Assembly: GCF_014194695.1 (NCBI RefSeq) | Contig: NZ_JACIAH010000002.1 | Coordinates: forward strand, 310,001 to 374,000 | Source: Rhizobium sp. BK399 | GTDB taxonomy: Bacteria > Pseudomonadota > Alphaproteobacteria > Rhizobiales > Rhizobiaceae | DNA length: 64,000 nucleotides | Reading direction: 5' to 3' | Part shown: positions 28,253 through 37,488 of the stretch, in pieces | How the letters are laid out: the number at the start of each line of letters is the position of its first letter | Numbering within the stretch: the first letter of the stretch is position 1 | The notes under the pieces: model-generated | Databases searched by the model: none | What the model saw: the letters and a program-made list of their open reading frames with translations, nothing else | Told to the model about the DNA's origin: nothing | Position numbers and translations under genes: made by a program

Positions 28253-30109
28253 TTATTCGGCCGCCTCTTCCGTCTCTTCCGAGTGATCTGCCAGGAAGCC
28301 GCCGGATTGGCGGTTCCAGAGGTCAGCGTAGACGCCACCTTGTTCGACAAGTTCGGCATGCGCGCCAGCCTCGATGATCTTGCCCTTGTCGAGCACGATC
28401 AGGCGGTCCATCTCGGTGAGCGTCGACAGCCGATGCGCGATCGCAATCACCGTCTTGCCTTCCATCAACGCAAACAGGTTCTCCTGGATCGCTGCTTCAA
28501 CCTCGGAGTCGAGCGCCGATGTCGCCTCGTCGAGCACCAGGATCGGCGCGTCCTTCAGAAAGACGCGGGCGATCGCGATGCGCTGGCGCTGACCGCCGGA
28601 GAGCTTCACGCCACGCTCGCCAACCTGCGCGTCGAGTCCCTTGCGGCCCTGCATGTCGGAAAGCCCTTCGATGAACTCCCAGGCATTCGCTCGCTTGGCG
28701 GCCTCGATGATCTGGGCATCGCTCGCCTCTGGGCGGCCATAGGCAATGTTGTCGCGGATCGAACGGTGCAACAGGGACGTATCCTGTGTCACGACGCCGA
28801 TCAGTTCACGCAGGCTCTCCTGCGACACAGCCGAGATGTCCTGTCCATCGATGGTGATGCGGCCCGCCTCCAGGTCATAGAAGCGCAGTAGCAGGTTCAT
28901 CAGCGTCGTTTTGCCCGCGCCGGAGCGACCGACAAGACCAACCTTCTCGCCCGCCTTGATGTCGAGGGAGAGATTGTCGATGACGCCTTTGCCCTTGCCG
29001 TAGTGGAAACGGATGCGTTCGTAGTGGATCGCGCCCTTTTTTGCCGACAGTTGCTGCGCGTCCGGCTTGTCGACGATGTCGTGCTTCTTCGTCATCATCT
29101 CCATGCCGTCATAGACCGTGCCGATGTTCTCGAACAAGGCCGAGACTTCCCACATGATCCACTGCGACATGCCGTTAACACGCATCGCAAGACCAATAGC
29201 GATGGCGATCGCGCCGACCGAGATCTGTCCGTTCAGCCAGAACCAGATGGACAGGCCTGATACAACGAAGAGGGCCACGCAGTTGTTCATATAGACCGCT
29301 ATATGAAACAGCGTGACGCGGCGCATTTGCGAGTGGACGGTTCCTAGGAACTCCTCCATGCCGCTCCGCGCATAGGTCTCCTCACGGCCGGCATGTGAGA
29401 ACAGCTTGACCGTCGCGATGTTCGTGTAGCTATCGACCACCCGACCGGTCATCATCGAGCGCGCGTCCGCCTGCTGTGCCGCGATCTTGCGAAGCCGCGG
29501 CACGAAGTAGGAAACGATGCCGATATAGACGGCGAGCCAGACGAGGATCGGCACCATCAGCCGCACGTCGGCGGCCGCGATGACGATAATCATCGACAGG
29601 AAATAGGTGACGACATAGACGAAGACATCGAGGATCTTCATCGTCGTTTCACGAACGGCAAGCGAAGTCTGCATCACTTTCGTCGCAACGCGTCCGGCGA
29701 ACTCGTTGGCGAAGAAGGTCATGCTGTGACGCAGCAGGAAGCGGTGCATCTGCCAGCGGGCGATCATCGGATAGTTGCCGAGAAGCACCTGATGCATGAT
29801 GAGCGAGTCCAGGCCTGCTGCCAGCGGCAGACCGATCAGGATCAACGCTCCCATCCACGCGAGCCTCGGCCACTCCGTCTGCAGGAATGTCGCCTTGTCC
29901 GCCTTGGTAAGCCAGTCCACGATGTCACCGAGGAACTGAAAAAGTGCCACCTCGCCGACGGCAATCAGCGCCGTCAGGACCGCCATGATGGCGAGCCACG
30001 GTGCTGCCGGCTTCGTGTAGTGCCAGCAAAATGCAAAAAGGCCCTTCGGGGGAGCAACCGGCTCCTCACTGGGGAAGGGATTGAGTCGCTGTTCGAACCA
30101 GCCAAACAT
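28253..30109 (-). CDS. ABC exporter, fused permease-ATPase (second paralogue)
   Basis: 618 residues with the same architecture as the first paralogue: six-helix transmembrane domain (~30-320) and ATPase with GRSGAGKTTLM, LSGGQRQRIAIARV and ILVLDEATSALDSE. Sequence blocks such as DNIAYGRPEASDAQIIEAAKRAN and HRLSTLTEMDRLIV complete the D- and H-loops. It may be a homodimeric exporter or partner of the first. The two genes are separated by the RHH gene on the opposite strand and by their own terminators, so they form separate transcription units. Confidence 0.95.
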   Translation of the reverse strand: MFGWFEQRLNPFPSEEPVAPPKGLFAFCWHYTKPAAPWLAIMAVLTALIAVGEVALFQFLGDIVDWLTKADKATFLQTEWPRLAWMGALILIGLPLAAGLDSLIMHQVLLGNYPMIARWQMHRFLLRHSMTFFANEFAGRVATKVMQTSLAVRETTMKILDVFVYVVTYFLSMIIVIAAADVRLMVPILVWLAVYIGIVSYFVPRLRKIAAQQADARSMMTGRVVDSYTNIATVKLFSHAGREETYARSGMEEFLGTVHSQMRRVTLFHIAVYMNNCVALFVVSGLSIWFWLNGQISVGAIAIAIGLAMRVNGMSQWIMWEVSALFENIGTVYDGMEMMTKKHDIVDKPDAQQLSAKKGAIHYERIRFHYGKGKGVIDNLSLDIKAGEKVGLVGRSGAGKTTLMNLLLRFYDLEAGRITIDGQDISAVSQESLRELIGVVTQDTSLLHRSIRDNIAYGRPEASDAQIIEAAKRANAWEFIEGLSDMQGRKGLDAQVGERGVKLSGGQRQRIAIARVFLKDAPILVLDEATSALDSEVEAAIQENLFALMEGKTVIAIAHRLSTLTEMDRLIVLDKGKIIEAGAHAELVEQGGVYADLWNRQSGGFLADHSEETEEAAE

Positions 30110-30492
30110 GAAAATGCTCCGAAACTTCGCAGTTCCGGCCTCCCGGCTCGCGCAAAAAGGCGCTTGAGCTCATATGGGAACCGGACGTTCACGGGGCGAG
30201 GCCACGACAGCCGCGCAATGGATTAGAAATGGGAATTCAGGAAAGAAATGGCACTAGGCGTGCCAGATCGCCACTCGCGGGTTCACGCGTCGAGAGCGCA
30301 TACGCGGCAACATTTCCATCTGGCGCTCCCTTCTGGCGATTAAAAGATGTGCACCCTTAACGCGAAACAAGCTCAATTTCCAGTCCCGACGGGCCGGAAA
30401 TTGAACAATTGTCGGCCAAAATGCGTCCTGTTGCGCCAAAATCACAGTTGCAATAGGTGTCTCTCGAGAAAACAGAAACGACGACATTCGCG
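30110..30492 (+). other. Divergent intergenic region upstream of trmL and the ABC exporter gene
   Basis: No gene is supported. The most striking element is an inverted repeat CAATTTCC...GGAAATTG at 30374-30403 (14-base spacer, itself containing CCCG/CGGG), a possible operator or hairpin about 90 bases before trmL. Promoter elements for either gene cannot be placed with confidence. Confidence 0.4.
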
Positions 30493-30954
30493 ATGGCCGA
30501 CCTCAGACTAGCCCTTTATCAGCCCGACATTCCTGGTAACACCGGCACGATCTTGCGGCTTGCCGCCTGCCTCGGCTTTGCCGTTGACATCATCGAGCCT
30601 GCGGGCTTTGACATATCGGATCGCAATCTCAAGCGGGCCGGGATGGACTATATCGCTGCTGCAGCCCTCACCCGCCACGTCAATTGGGATTGTTTCGAAA
30701 ACTGGCGAAAGTCTACCGGCCGCCGCCTCATACTGGCATCCACCAAGGCGGCCGAACGCTACACCGACTTGCAGTTCCGAGCCGACGACATTCTCCTGTT
30801 CGGCCGCGAGAGCTCCGGCGTCCCCGATCACGTGCACGCAGCAGCAGACGCCCGGATACTTGTCCCGATGATGGAAGGCCAACGCTCCATCAACGTCGCG
30901 GTCTCGGCTGCGATGATCGTCGGAGAGGCCATGCGGCAGACCGTCTGGCGTTGA
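30493..30954 (+). CDS. trmL: tRNA (cytidine(34)-2'-O)-methyltransferase
   Basis: 153 residues, normal for the family. The SPOUT-fold knot motifs LFGRESSGVP and the final NVAVSAAMIVGEA bind SAM, and the N-terminal LALYQPDIPGNTGTILRLAA is diagnostic. It methylates the wobble nucleotide of certain tRNA-Leu species. The start at 30493 is chosen because homologues begin MADLRLALYQPD; the upstream in-frame region to 30457 is not conserved-looking. Confidence 0.94.
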   Translation: MADLRLALYQPDIPGNTGTILRLAACLGFAVDIIEPAGFDISDRNLKRAGMDYIAAAALTRHVNWDCFENWRKSTGRRLILASTKAAERYTDLQFRADDILLFGRESSGVPDHVHAAADARILVPMMEGQRSINVAVSAAMIVGEAMRQTVWR

Positions 30955-31153
30955 CTTCTGACCTCGCTGACTCAAATGCCGATGCAGCCTTAGAACATGT
31001 CGCAAACGGCGTTGTGAATTTTTCCAAGCGGCGTATAGTTTTTAGCCGGACAATGAACTCACTGTCCGGAAAGCTATGTTTTCAATCACTTGACAAAGAG
31101 AGATTCGAACAGAACGGCGCTTGTTGTCAAAAAAACGCAAGAGAAAAGGCAGC

Positions 31154-32800
31154 ATGGAATCCACGATCGTTATGATCAATCTGTTTGGCGCGGTAGCTCT
31201 GCTGCTGTTCGGCCTTGCACAGGTGAAGGACGGTGTTTCTCGAGCGTTTGGAGCGCGGTTGCGCACCGGCCTTGCCACCGGCACGCGCAGCGGCCTCCGC
31301 TCGTTCGTGTCGGGCTTCTTCGCGACGATCGCGCTGCAGAGTTCGACGGCGACGGCGCTGATGGTCGCCTCTTTCGTCGAGCGCGAATTGGTGAAGCCGC
31401 GCATGGCGCAAATCGTTCTGCTCGGTGCCAACGTCGGAACCGCCGTAACCGCCTGGATCGTCGCCACCGGCATCGAGTGGCTGTCGCCGCTGGTGATCCT
31501 TGCCGGCACAGTCCTGCATCGCAGCGGCTCGTCGTCGCGCCAGAGCGGTGGCACAGCGCTGATCGGCATCGGCCTGATGCTGTTGTCGCTGCATCTGTTG
31601 AGCAGCGCCACCGAACCGATGCGGCAGTCGCCGGCGCTCGGCGCCTTCATCTCCCTGCTCGACAATGCCTGGCCAGTCGCATTGGCCTTTTCCGCCGCCA
31701 TCGCCTTCATTTCCTCATCGAGCCTTGCCGCCGTCGTCCTCATTCTCTCGCTGGCTTCGACGGGCATCCTGTCCGCAGGATTGATCATCGTGCTGGTGCT
31801 AGGCGCCAATCTCGGCGGCGCCATTCCGCCCGTGATCGCCTCACTAGCCGGGCCCGCGGCGGCCAAGCGGGTCACGCTCGGCAATCTGATCGTGCGTGCC
31901 ATCGGCTGCCTGATTGCATTGCCGCTTGCCGGCTACGGCGCGGATCTGCTCGGAACATTGCCGCTGACGCAGGCGAAACTACCGGTCGATGCGCATCTCG
32001 CCTTCAACCTTATGCTGGCAGCGCTGGCCTGGCCGTTCTCTCGCTCACTCTCGCGGCTCATGCTGAGACTGGTGCCGGAAGAGGCTCAGCCGGACGGTGG
32101 GCCACGGTATCTCGACCAACACGAGCTGGCGACGCCGGTCGTTGCGCTTGCCAGTGCGACGAGGGAGGTCCTCGGCGTCGGCGATCTGATCGAACGCATG
32201 CTGATACGCGCGTCGGATGCCTTCGAGGCCACCAATCTGGAGAATCTCAAGGAAATCCCGTCGCTGGAAAGGCGGGTCGACAGCCTGCAACAGGAGGTAA
32301 AGGTCTACCTTTCAAAGCTCGGCCGTGCCGGTCTGAGCGAAGAAGACGGTCGCCGCTCGATCGTGATTATCGACTACGCGATCAATCTCGAACACATCGG
32401 TGACATCATCGAAAAGGGTCTCATGCCGCAGGTGACGAAGAAGCTCTCGCTCGGGCTGAAGTTCTCCGAAGAAGGCTATGAGGAACTGAGGAAGCTGTTC
32501 CACCTGACGATCGACAATCTGCGGATCGCCCAGACGATCTTCGTCACTGGCGACTTCAATCTCGCTCGGCAATTGATGGAGGTGAAGGTCGAGGTTAGGC
32601 GAATGGAGAAACAATCCTCGGAGCGGCATCTGGAACGCTTGCGCGATGGCCGCGCCGACAGCCTTCAAACAAGCTCGCTCCATCTCGATATGCTGCGCGA
32701 CCTGAAGCGGATCAACGCCCACATCGTCTCCGTCGCACACCCAATCCTGGACGAGAGCGGCCTCCTGATTGAAAGCAGGCTCAAAGGTGCCGCTGAATAG
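31154..32800 (+). CDS. Na/Pi cotransporter family protein with PhoU-like C-terminal domain
   Basis: 548 residues from the ATG at 31154 (a TTG at 31121 is an upstream in-frame alternative). Two transmembrane repeats of the PNaS type carry the QSSTATALMVASF and SSSSLAAVVLILS signatures that form the substrate pathway. The C-terminal ~200 residues are helical and resemble PhoU, which is usual for bacterial NptA/YjbB-like proteins. It most likely moves phosphate with sodium, or exports it. The gene stands alone, with the 86-residue hypothetical gene convergent to it. Confidence 0.9.
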   Translation: MESTIVMINLFGAVALLLFGLAQVKDGVSRAFGARLRTGLATGTRSGLRSFVSGFFATIALQSSTATALMVASFVERELVKPRMAQIVLLGANVGTAVTAWIVATGIEWLSPLVILAGTVLHRSGSSSRQSGGTALIGIGLMLLSLHLLSSATEPMRQSPALGAFISLLDNAWPVALAFSAAIAFISSSSLAAVVLILSLASTGILSAGLIIVLVLGANLGGAIPPVIASLAGPAAAKRVTLGNLIVRAIGCLIALPLAGYGADLLGTLPLTQAKLPVDAHLAFNLMLAALAWPFSRSLSRLMLRLVPEEAQPDGGPRYLDQHELATPVVALASATREVLGVGDLIERMLIRASDAFEATNLENLKEIPSLERRVDSLQQEVKVYLSKLGRAGLSEEDGRRSIVIIDYAINLEHIGDIIEKGLMPQVTKKLSLGLKFSEEGYEELRKLFHLTIDNLRIAQTIFVTGDFNLARQLMEVKVEVRRMEKQSSERHLERLRDGRADSLQTSSLHLDMLRDLKRINAHIVSVAHPILDESGLLIESRLKGAAE

Positions 32801-32803
32801 CGC

Positions 32804-33064
32804 TCAATCGGCAGATGGCAACCGCCGCATCGTGAATTCGATCTGATCGCCTTCGAGCTGTCGCCAGCTCTCGACTTCCGTCCAATACGCGGCCTTGGGG
32901 TATTCGTCGAACCATTCGCGCGCCTTGGCGCGGGCATCGAGCAGATTGAGACAATATGTCTGTCGTACGAAACGATCGTTCTTCCGGGGTGTGCCTTCCG
33001 CCCGGTGGGTAGCAATCCGTCGCTTGAGACCATCGAACGACGGAGGTCCAGGAATTTTCGTCAT
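32804..33064 (-). CDS. Conserved hypothetical protein
   Basis: 86 residues from the ATG at 33064 with AGAGGTAGG upstream. The sequence is hydrophilic, with a basic N-terminal half (TPRKNDRFVRQTY) and an aromatic C-terminal half (REWFDEYPKAAYWTEVESW). It contains no signal peptide or transmembrane segment. I do not recognise the family. It lies three bases from the end of the Na/Pi transporter gene, tail to tail, and is divergent from hemF. Confidence 0.65.
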   Translation of the reverse strand: MTKIPGPPSFDGLKRRIATHRAEGTPRKNDRFVRQTYCLNLLDARAKAREWFDEYPKAAYWTEVESWRQLEGDQIEFTMRRLPSAD

Positions 33065-33120
33065 GAGCCTACCTCTGTAGGAAAAAGGTAATATCGAAAA
33101 TCGCTTTTTGCGAGTCGAAT

Positions 33121-33170
33121 CTGAGGAAGCCTCAGGCCGGTCCACTGCGCTGGTAGGACCCTGCCCTACC
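33121..33170 (+). repeat. Two adjacent inverted repeats upstream of hemF
   Basis: CTGAGG-AAG-CCTCAG at 33121-33135 and GGTAGG-N7-CCTACC at 33152-33170 could both form hairpins between the hypothetical gene and hemF. Neither is followed by a T-run. They could be regulatory sites for hemF; this is inferred from position. Confidence 0.5.
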
Positions 33171-33233
33171 TGCTATCAGAGCAGCAAAGACGAAGGCACG
33201 AGTCGATCGTCGACCCGCTCGGAGAGAAACAGA

Positions 33234-34148
33234 ATGGAAAGACCCGAACTTCCGATTGGCCTGCCTAACGATATCGAAGAAAAGAAGTCGACTGCCCGGG
33301 CATGGTTCGAAAGTCTCCGCGACACCATCTGCGAGTCTTTTGAAACGCTAGAAGACGAGGTCTCCGGCCCGCTTTCGGATAGAGCGCCGGGCCGCTTCGT
33401 GGCCAAGGACTGGTCCCGCGAAAACGGTGCAGGTGGCGGCGGCCGCATGTCGATGATGAACGGTCGCGTCTTCGAGAAGGTTGGCGTGCACACCTCCACC
33501 GTATATGGCGAATTCGCGCCGGACCTCCGCGCCCAGATGCCGGGCGCCAAGGAGGATCCACGCTTCTGGGCCTCGGGCATTTCGCTGATCGCCCATCCGG
33601 TCAACCCCAACGTGCCTGCCGTTCACATGAACACGCGCATGGTGGTGACCTCCAGCCGCTGGTTCGGCGGTGGCGCCGATCTGACGCCGGTGCTCGATCG
33701 CCGCCGCACCCAGGAGGACGAGGACAGCGAGCTGTTCCACAAAGCGATGGAGATCGCCTGCCGCAGCCACTCCGGCGTCGCCGATTATGCGGCCTACAAG
33801 ACGTGGTGCGACGAGTATTTCTTCCTGAAGCACCGGAACGAGCCACGCGGCATCGGCGGCATCTTCTACGACTGGCTGCATTCAAGCGAGGAAGCAGGCG
33901 GCTGGGACGCCGATTTTGCCTTCACCCGCGACGTCGGACGGGCCTTCGCAATGGTTTATCCACGGATTGTTCGTTCGAACTTCAATAAACAGTGGACAGA
34001 CGTGGATCGTGACGAACAATTGATTCGCCGTGGGCGCTATGTTGAGTTCAATCTCCTCTACGATCGAGGTACAATCTTTGGCCTCAAGACAGGAGGAAAC
34101 GTAGAGTCCATTCTCTCATCCCTGCCCCCTCTCGTCCGCTGGCCGTGA
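33234..34148 (+). CDS. hemF: Oxygen-dependent coproporphyrinogen III oxidase
   Basis: 304 residues. The enzyme converts coproporphyrinogen III to protoporphyrinogen IX in haem synthesis, using O2. It shows the family features [17 protein letters not shown], the central STVYGEF and [16 protein letters not shown], and the C-terminal [13 protein letters not shown]. The start at 33234 follows GGAGAGAAACAGA. Haem supply fits the terminal TonB-dependent receptor and bc1 genes elsewhere in the window, though they are not in one operon. Confidence 0.96.
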   Translation: MERPELPIGLPNDIEEKKSTARAWFESLRDTICESFETLEDEVSGPLSDRAPGRFVAKDWSRENGAGGGGRMSMMNGRVFEKVGVHTSTVYGEFAPDLRAQMPGAKEDPRFWASGISLIAHPVNPNVPAVHMNTRMVVTSSRWFGGGADLTPVLDRRRTQEDEDSELFHKAMEIACRSHSGVADYAAYKTWCDEYFFLKHRNEPRGIGGIFYDWLHSSEEAGGWDADFAFTRDVGRAFAMVYPRIVRSNFNKQWTDVDRDEQLIRRGRYVEFNLLYDRGTIFGLKTGGNVESILSSLPPLVRWP

Positions 34149-34239
34149 CCGCGTAAATAAAGACGACCGCGGGGCTTAAATTCGGAGACTGGACCACTAA
34201 GTCTAAAGGTGTACGCGTAACAATCGGAGGAGGATTGTC

Positions 34240-34500
34240 ATGACGATACAAACTAGCTCTGCGGCATCCGCGACTGCCCATGAGCCGCCCCCACCCGCCG
34301 ATACGCCGGAGTTTCTATACCGGATTGCCGAAGGGTTCAGGGCAAAGAGTGGATCAGACCTCCCACTTTCATGCTTTATCCAGCAAGTGAAGCTTCAACT
34401 GGCCAGTGGCAAGACGCCGGAAGAACTCGATCGTCTGGCCACGCGCCAGGACAACAAAGCAGCGACCGATTGCTACAGATCCTGGGCAATGCCCGAATAA
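34240..34500 (+). CDS. Small hypothetical protein
   Basis: 86 residues, with a strong ribosome site (GGAGGAGG) before the ATG at 34240. The N-terminal 25 residues are Ala/Ser/Pro-rich. The remainder (ETPEFLYRIAEGF is absent; instead TPEFLYRIAEGFRAKSGSDL is seen) looks like a small helical domain, with no signal peptide. No family is recognised. A GC-rich hairpin follows the stop at 34516-34540. Confidence 0.6.
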   Translation: MTIQTSSAASATAHEPPPPADTPEFLYRIAEGFRAKSGSDLPLSCFIQQVKLQLASGKTPEELDRLATRQDNKAATDCYRSWAMPE

Positions 34501-34514
34501 GGATAAAATGACCA

Positions 34515-34540
34515 CCCGGCCGGTCCTTCGCGCCGGCCGG
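34515..34540 (+). terminator. GC-rich hairpin after the small hypothetical gene
   Basis: CCGGCCGG at 34516-34523 and again at 34533-34540 (each self-complementary) form an 8-bp stem with a nine-base loop. No T-run follows, so it is at best a weak terminator. Confidence 0.4.
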
Positions 34541-34622
34541 CTCCGGAACCTTCCTACCGTTTCGAACATTCACGCATTGCAGCACCGCGCAATGGCATGA
34601 AATCCGACAGAAGGAGGAAATA

Positions 34623-34808
34623 ATGAGACTCTTTGAATGTGGCACGCTCGTCCCCGGATGCGACTGGCATACCCGGGCGAATGATGATGCCGAAATCGTC
34701 CGTCGTGTCGTTGAGCACATGCGTAGCGCCCACGGCGAGACTGTCATCCGTGAAAACATGGTCGACAACATCAAGGCTCGGATCCGCAACGAAGCGACCG
34801 CGGCCTGA
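34623..34808 (+). CDS. DUF1059-type small protein
   Basis: 61 residues, preceded by GAAGGAGGAAATA. The pattern ECGTLVPGCDWHTRANDDAE and VEHMRSAHG matches the DUF1059 family, small cytoplasmic proteins with conserved Cys and His residues possibly binding metal. Its role is unknown. It is convergent with the cca gene, whose stop is two bases away. Confidence 0.8.
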   Translation: MRLFECGTLVPGCDWHTRANDDAEIVRRVVEHMRSAHGETVIRENMVDNIKARIRNEATAA

Positions 34809-34809
34809 A

Positions 34810-36063
34810 CTATCTGGTCAGATCTTTCAGCCGGGCGAGTAACGCCGCCCGGTCAGGCGAGAAATTTTGCTCGACCCAGAAGTCCTCCAGTGACAAAAGC
34901 ATCTCGCCCACCCTCTTCCCGGCCGCCACGCCTGCATCCATGACGTCGCCGCCATTGATCGGAAACTGAGGTTTCTTCCAGTTTTCGGCGTGGTTCAGCA
35001 GATTGCCGAGCCTTGCCGAGCGAGCCATCTCCTGCATGTCGCCTTCTGCTTTGCCGCGCGCGGTAGCTAGCGCCAGCTTCAAGCGCGTCTTGATCCCATC
35101 CGCGCCGTAGCGATAAAGCAGCCGTGCGAAGGCGGACGACGATAATTCGTCGTTGACAACAGGCCCCTTGGACCAAGCCTTGAGGTAGGCGACCTCGGCA
35201 TTGGCGAGCTTCAGGCGGCTTGCCATCTTCTCCAGCCGCTCGGTATCGGGAGGAACGATGGCGGCGAGGCGCAAAAGCGGGTCGGGCCGCCAATCAAGTG
35301 CCCGCTCCGTGTCGATCAACGCCGGAATGGTATCGATGCCCCATTTCTCCGTTTCCGGGAGGATCTCAGTGAGCACGCCCACCTGCCGCATCCAAAGGAG
35401 CGCCCGCCCAGGGTCCTCGGCGCTCAGCAATTTGCGGAGTTCCGACCATACCCTTTCGGCGGAAAGCGTCTTCAGTTTGGAGCGAGCGGATGCGCACGCC
35501 CTCAAGCCGTCGGCGTCTGGACGGCCAGTGCCGTAGTAAGCAAAAAAACGGAAAAAACGCAGGATACGCAGATAGTCCTCGGCAACACGCGTCGGCGCAT
35601 CACCGATGAAGCGGATGTTGCGCTTCTCGATATCTGCAAGGCCACCGACCAGATCGATGACATCGCCCTTGGCATCGACATAGAGCGCATTGATCGTCAG
35701 GTCACGGCGCTCCGCGTCCGTTTGCCAATCCGAACTGAAGGCCACCTTGGCGCGCCGCCCATCGGTTTCCAAGTCGGCCCTCAGCGTCGTGACCTCAAAG
35801 GGCTTTCCGTCGATAACGAGCGTTACAGTACCGTGTGCAACACCGGTCGGAACGGCCTTGATTCCCGCAGCAGCCGCGCGCTCGATGACCTGTTCCGGCG
35901 TCAGCGTTGTTGCCACGTCAATATCGCTCACGGCGAGACCCATGAGGCTGTTGCGGACGGCACCGCCTACGACACGCCCCTCGCCTCCATCGGCGTTGAG
36001 CAGCGAAAAGACGCGCGTCAGAGTCGGGTCCTTGAACCATGCCTCGTTGCCAAGGTTGGTCAT
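34810..36063 (-). CDS. cca: CCA tRNA nucleotidyltransferase / poly(A) polymerase family protein
   Basis: 417 residues. The nucleotidyltransferase head has GGAVRNSLMG followed by the metal-binding DIDVATT, then the RRDLTINALYVD motif, with a helical C-terminal body. In Rhizobiales this gene is the usual CCA-adding or related enzyme, but the CCA and poly(A) activities cannot be told apart from sequence alone. Its start overlaps the stop of the NUDIX gene by four bases, placing it third in a DUF1285-NUDIX-cca operon. Confidence 0.9.
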   Translation of the reverse strand: MTNLGNEAWFKDPTLTRVFSLLNADGGEGRVVGGAVRNSLMGLAVSDIDVATTLTPEQVIERAAAAGIKAVPTGVAHGTVTLVIDGKPFEVTTLRADLETDGRRAKVAFSSDWQTDAERRDLTINALYVDAKGDVIDLVGGLADIEKRNIRFIGDAPTRVAEDYLRILRFFRFFAYYGTGRPDADGLRACASARSKLKTLSAERVWSELRKLLSAEDPGRALLWMRQVGVLTEILPETEKWGIDTIPALIDTERALDWRPDPLLRLAAIVPPDTERLEKMASRLKLANAEVAYLKAWSKGPVVNDELSSSAFARLLYRYGADGIKTRLKLALATARGKAEGDMQEMARSARLGNLLNHAENWKKPQFPINGGDVMDAGVAAGKRVGEMLLSLEDFWVEQNFSPDRAALLARLKDLTR

Positions 36064-36710
36064 GCATAGAGCCTTTCATAGAGGGTGCGAACGATGCCGG
36101 CGGTAATGCCCCAGATCATCCGGCTTTCATAGGGCATACGGTAGAAATGCCGCTCTAGTCCGTCGAGCACGCGCTGGTCACGGCTATGGTTGGCCGGGTT
36201 CATCAGAAAAGACAGCGGCACTTCGAAGACGTCATCGACCTCGGCCGGGTTGAGTTTCAATTCGAAGCCACGCTGGACCACAGCAAGCACCGGCGTAATA
36301 CGGAAACCGGTCGATGCAAGGTAGTTCGGAAGCCGCGCTACAGTCTCGACAAAGGAACCGTCGATACCGATCTCCTCATGGGTCTCCCTGATTGCAGCCT
36401 TTTCGGCGGAGCCGTCGACAGCGTCGATCTTCCCACCCGGAAACGCGATCTGCCCCGAATGCTTGCGCAGCGTCGCCGTGCGTTGGGTGAAAATCACCTG
36501 CGCATCGTCACCATCGTCGATGACCGGCACCAGCACCGCGGCATCGCGAAGTTTGAAGCTTTCCACCTGCGAAACAATGTCGGGGTTGAGAATATGATCG
36601 CCGTGATCGCGCCAGGAAAGATCCACGGGGCCGCCGGTCTGGTGAAGCGCGCGCCGGCGAAACTCAGCCGCCGAATAGAGCGAACGGTTTTCGGTCAGAA
36701 CATTGGTCAT
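36060..36710 (-). CDS. NUDIX hydrolase, CoA pyrophosphatase type
   Basis: 216 residues. The Nudix box GGKIDAVDGSAEKAAIRETH continues into EEIGID, fitting Gx5Ex7REUxEExGU, and a following ARLPNYLASTGFRITP block is typical of CoA diphosphatases (NudL/YeaB). Such enzymes clip CoA or acyl-CoA to 4'-phosphopantetheine and 3',5'-ADP. Its start overlaps the stop of the DUF1285 gene, and its stop overlaps the cca start. Confidence 0.9.
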   Translation of the reverse strand: MTNVLTENRSLYSAAEFRRRALHQTGGPVDLSWRDHGDHILNPDIVSQVESFKLRDAAVLVPVIDDGDDAQVIFTQRTATLRKHSGQIAFPGGKIDAVDGSAEKAAIRETHEEIGIDGSFVETVARLPNYLASTGFRITPVLAVVQRGFELKLNPAEVDDVFEVPLSFLMNPANHSRDQRVLDGLERHFYRMPYESRMIWGITAGIVRTLYERLYA

Positions 36711-37330
36711 CGGGAGAGTACATCCAGTTCATCCGCCGGCATAACGGGAAACGTGACTCCGCCGGAGCGAAGGCAGAACATCGTCGTGCCGTCAACGTCG
36801 AGACGTTCGCCACGTTCGACGAGTTCGTACATGATGGGGCGGGAGATCAGTGCCTCCAATTGCCCGCGCACATGAAGATAGGGTTTCAACTCGCTGTTTT
36901 CGCCGTGGATTGCAAAGCGGAGCGGATGCTCCGGCCCAGCTTCGACAACATCGCCGACATTCGTCCGGAAGGTCAGTAGCGGCGCCCCATCCCGTTCACC
37001 GGCATTCATTTCAACGGCCACGAACGGCGCATCCACAACGCGAATACCCACCCTTTCCACAGGCGTCACAAGATAAGTCTTCCCGTCCTCGTCCTTGCGC
37101 AAGACCGTTGAAAACAACCTGACGAGCGGCGCCCTGCCGATCGGCGTTCCCATGTAGAACCATGTGCCATCCGCTCGGATTTCCATGTCGATATCGCCGC
37201 AGAACGGCGGATTCCACCTGTCGACTGGCGGAAGACCCCGGGCTTTGCCACCAGCATCGCCGGCGGCGCGCGCAATCAGCGCGGCAAGACCGGCCGCGTC
37301 CGTTGTCGCCTTGATCTCTTCGGCTGCCAT
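36707..37330 (-). CDS. DUF1285 family protein
   Basis: 207 residues. The stretch PPVDRWNPPFCGDIDMEIRADGTWFYMGTPI (first part shown by DIDMEIRADGTWFY) and KDEDGKTYLVTPVERVGI are signatures of DUF1285, a small soluble domain found near NUDIX and cca genes in many alphaproteobacteria. The function is unknown. It is the first gene of the three-gene minus-strand operon and is divergent from the MoxR-type ATPase gene. Confidence 0.88.
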   Translation of the reverse strand: MAAEEIKATTDAAGLAALIARAAGDAGGKARGLPPVDRWNPPFCGDIDMEIRADGTWFYMGTPIGRAPLVRLFSTVLRKDEDGKTYLVTPVERVGIRVVDAPFVAVEMNAGERDGAPLLTFRTNVGDVVEAGPEHPLRFAIHGENSELKPYLHVRGQLEALISRPIMYELVERGERLDVDGTTMFCLRSGGVTFPVMPADELDVLSR

Positions 37331-37488
37331 TCTTCTGTCCCGGTTTGTCTTTAACTCCAGAAGGTCACGAGATAGTCATTCGGAACGAACTTGTCAGCCC
37401 GCAACATCTCCATAACTCTATCTGGTATGACGCTTGCGTGTAAGCCTGACGATTCGCGACGAATGATATCAGCCGCTGGAGATGCCTT

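Noticed and set aside
34149..34239. Promoter-like TTAAAT and AGACT/AGTCT repeat before the 86-residue gene
   Set aside because: The elements are too short and too poorly spaced to support a call.
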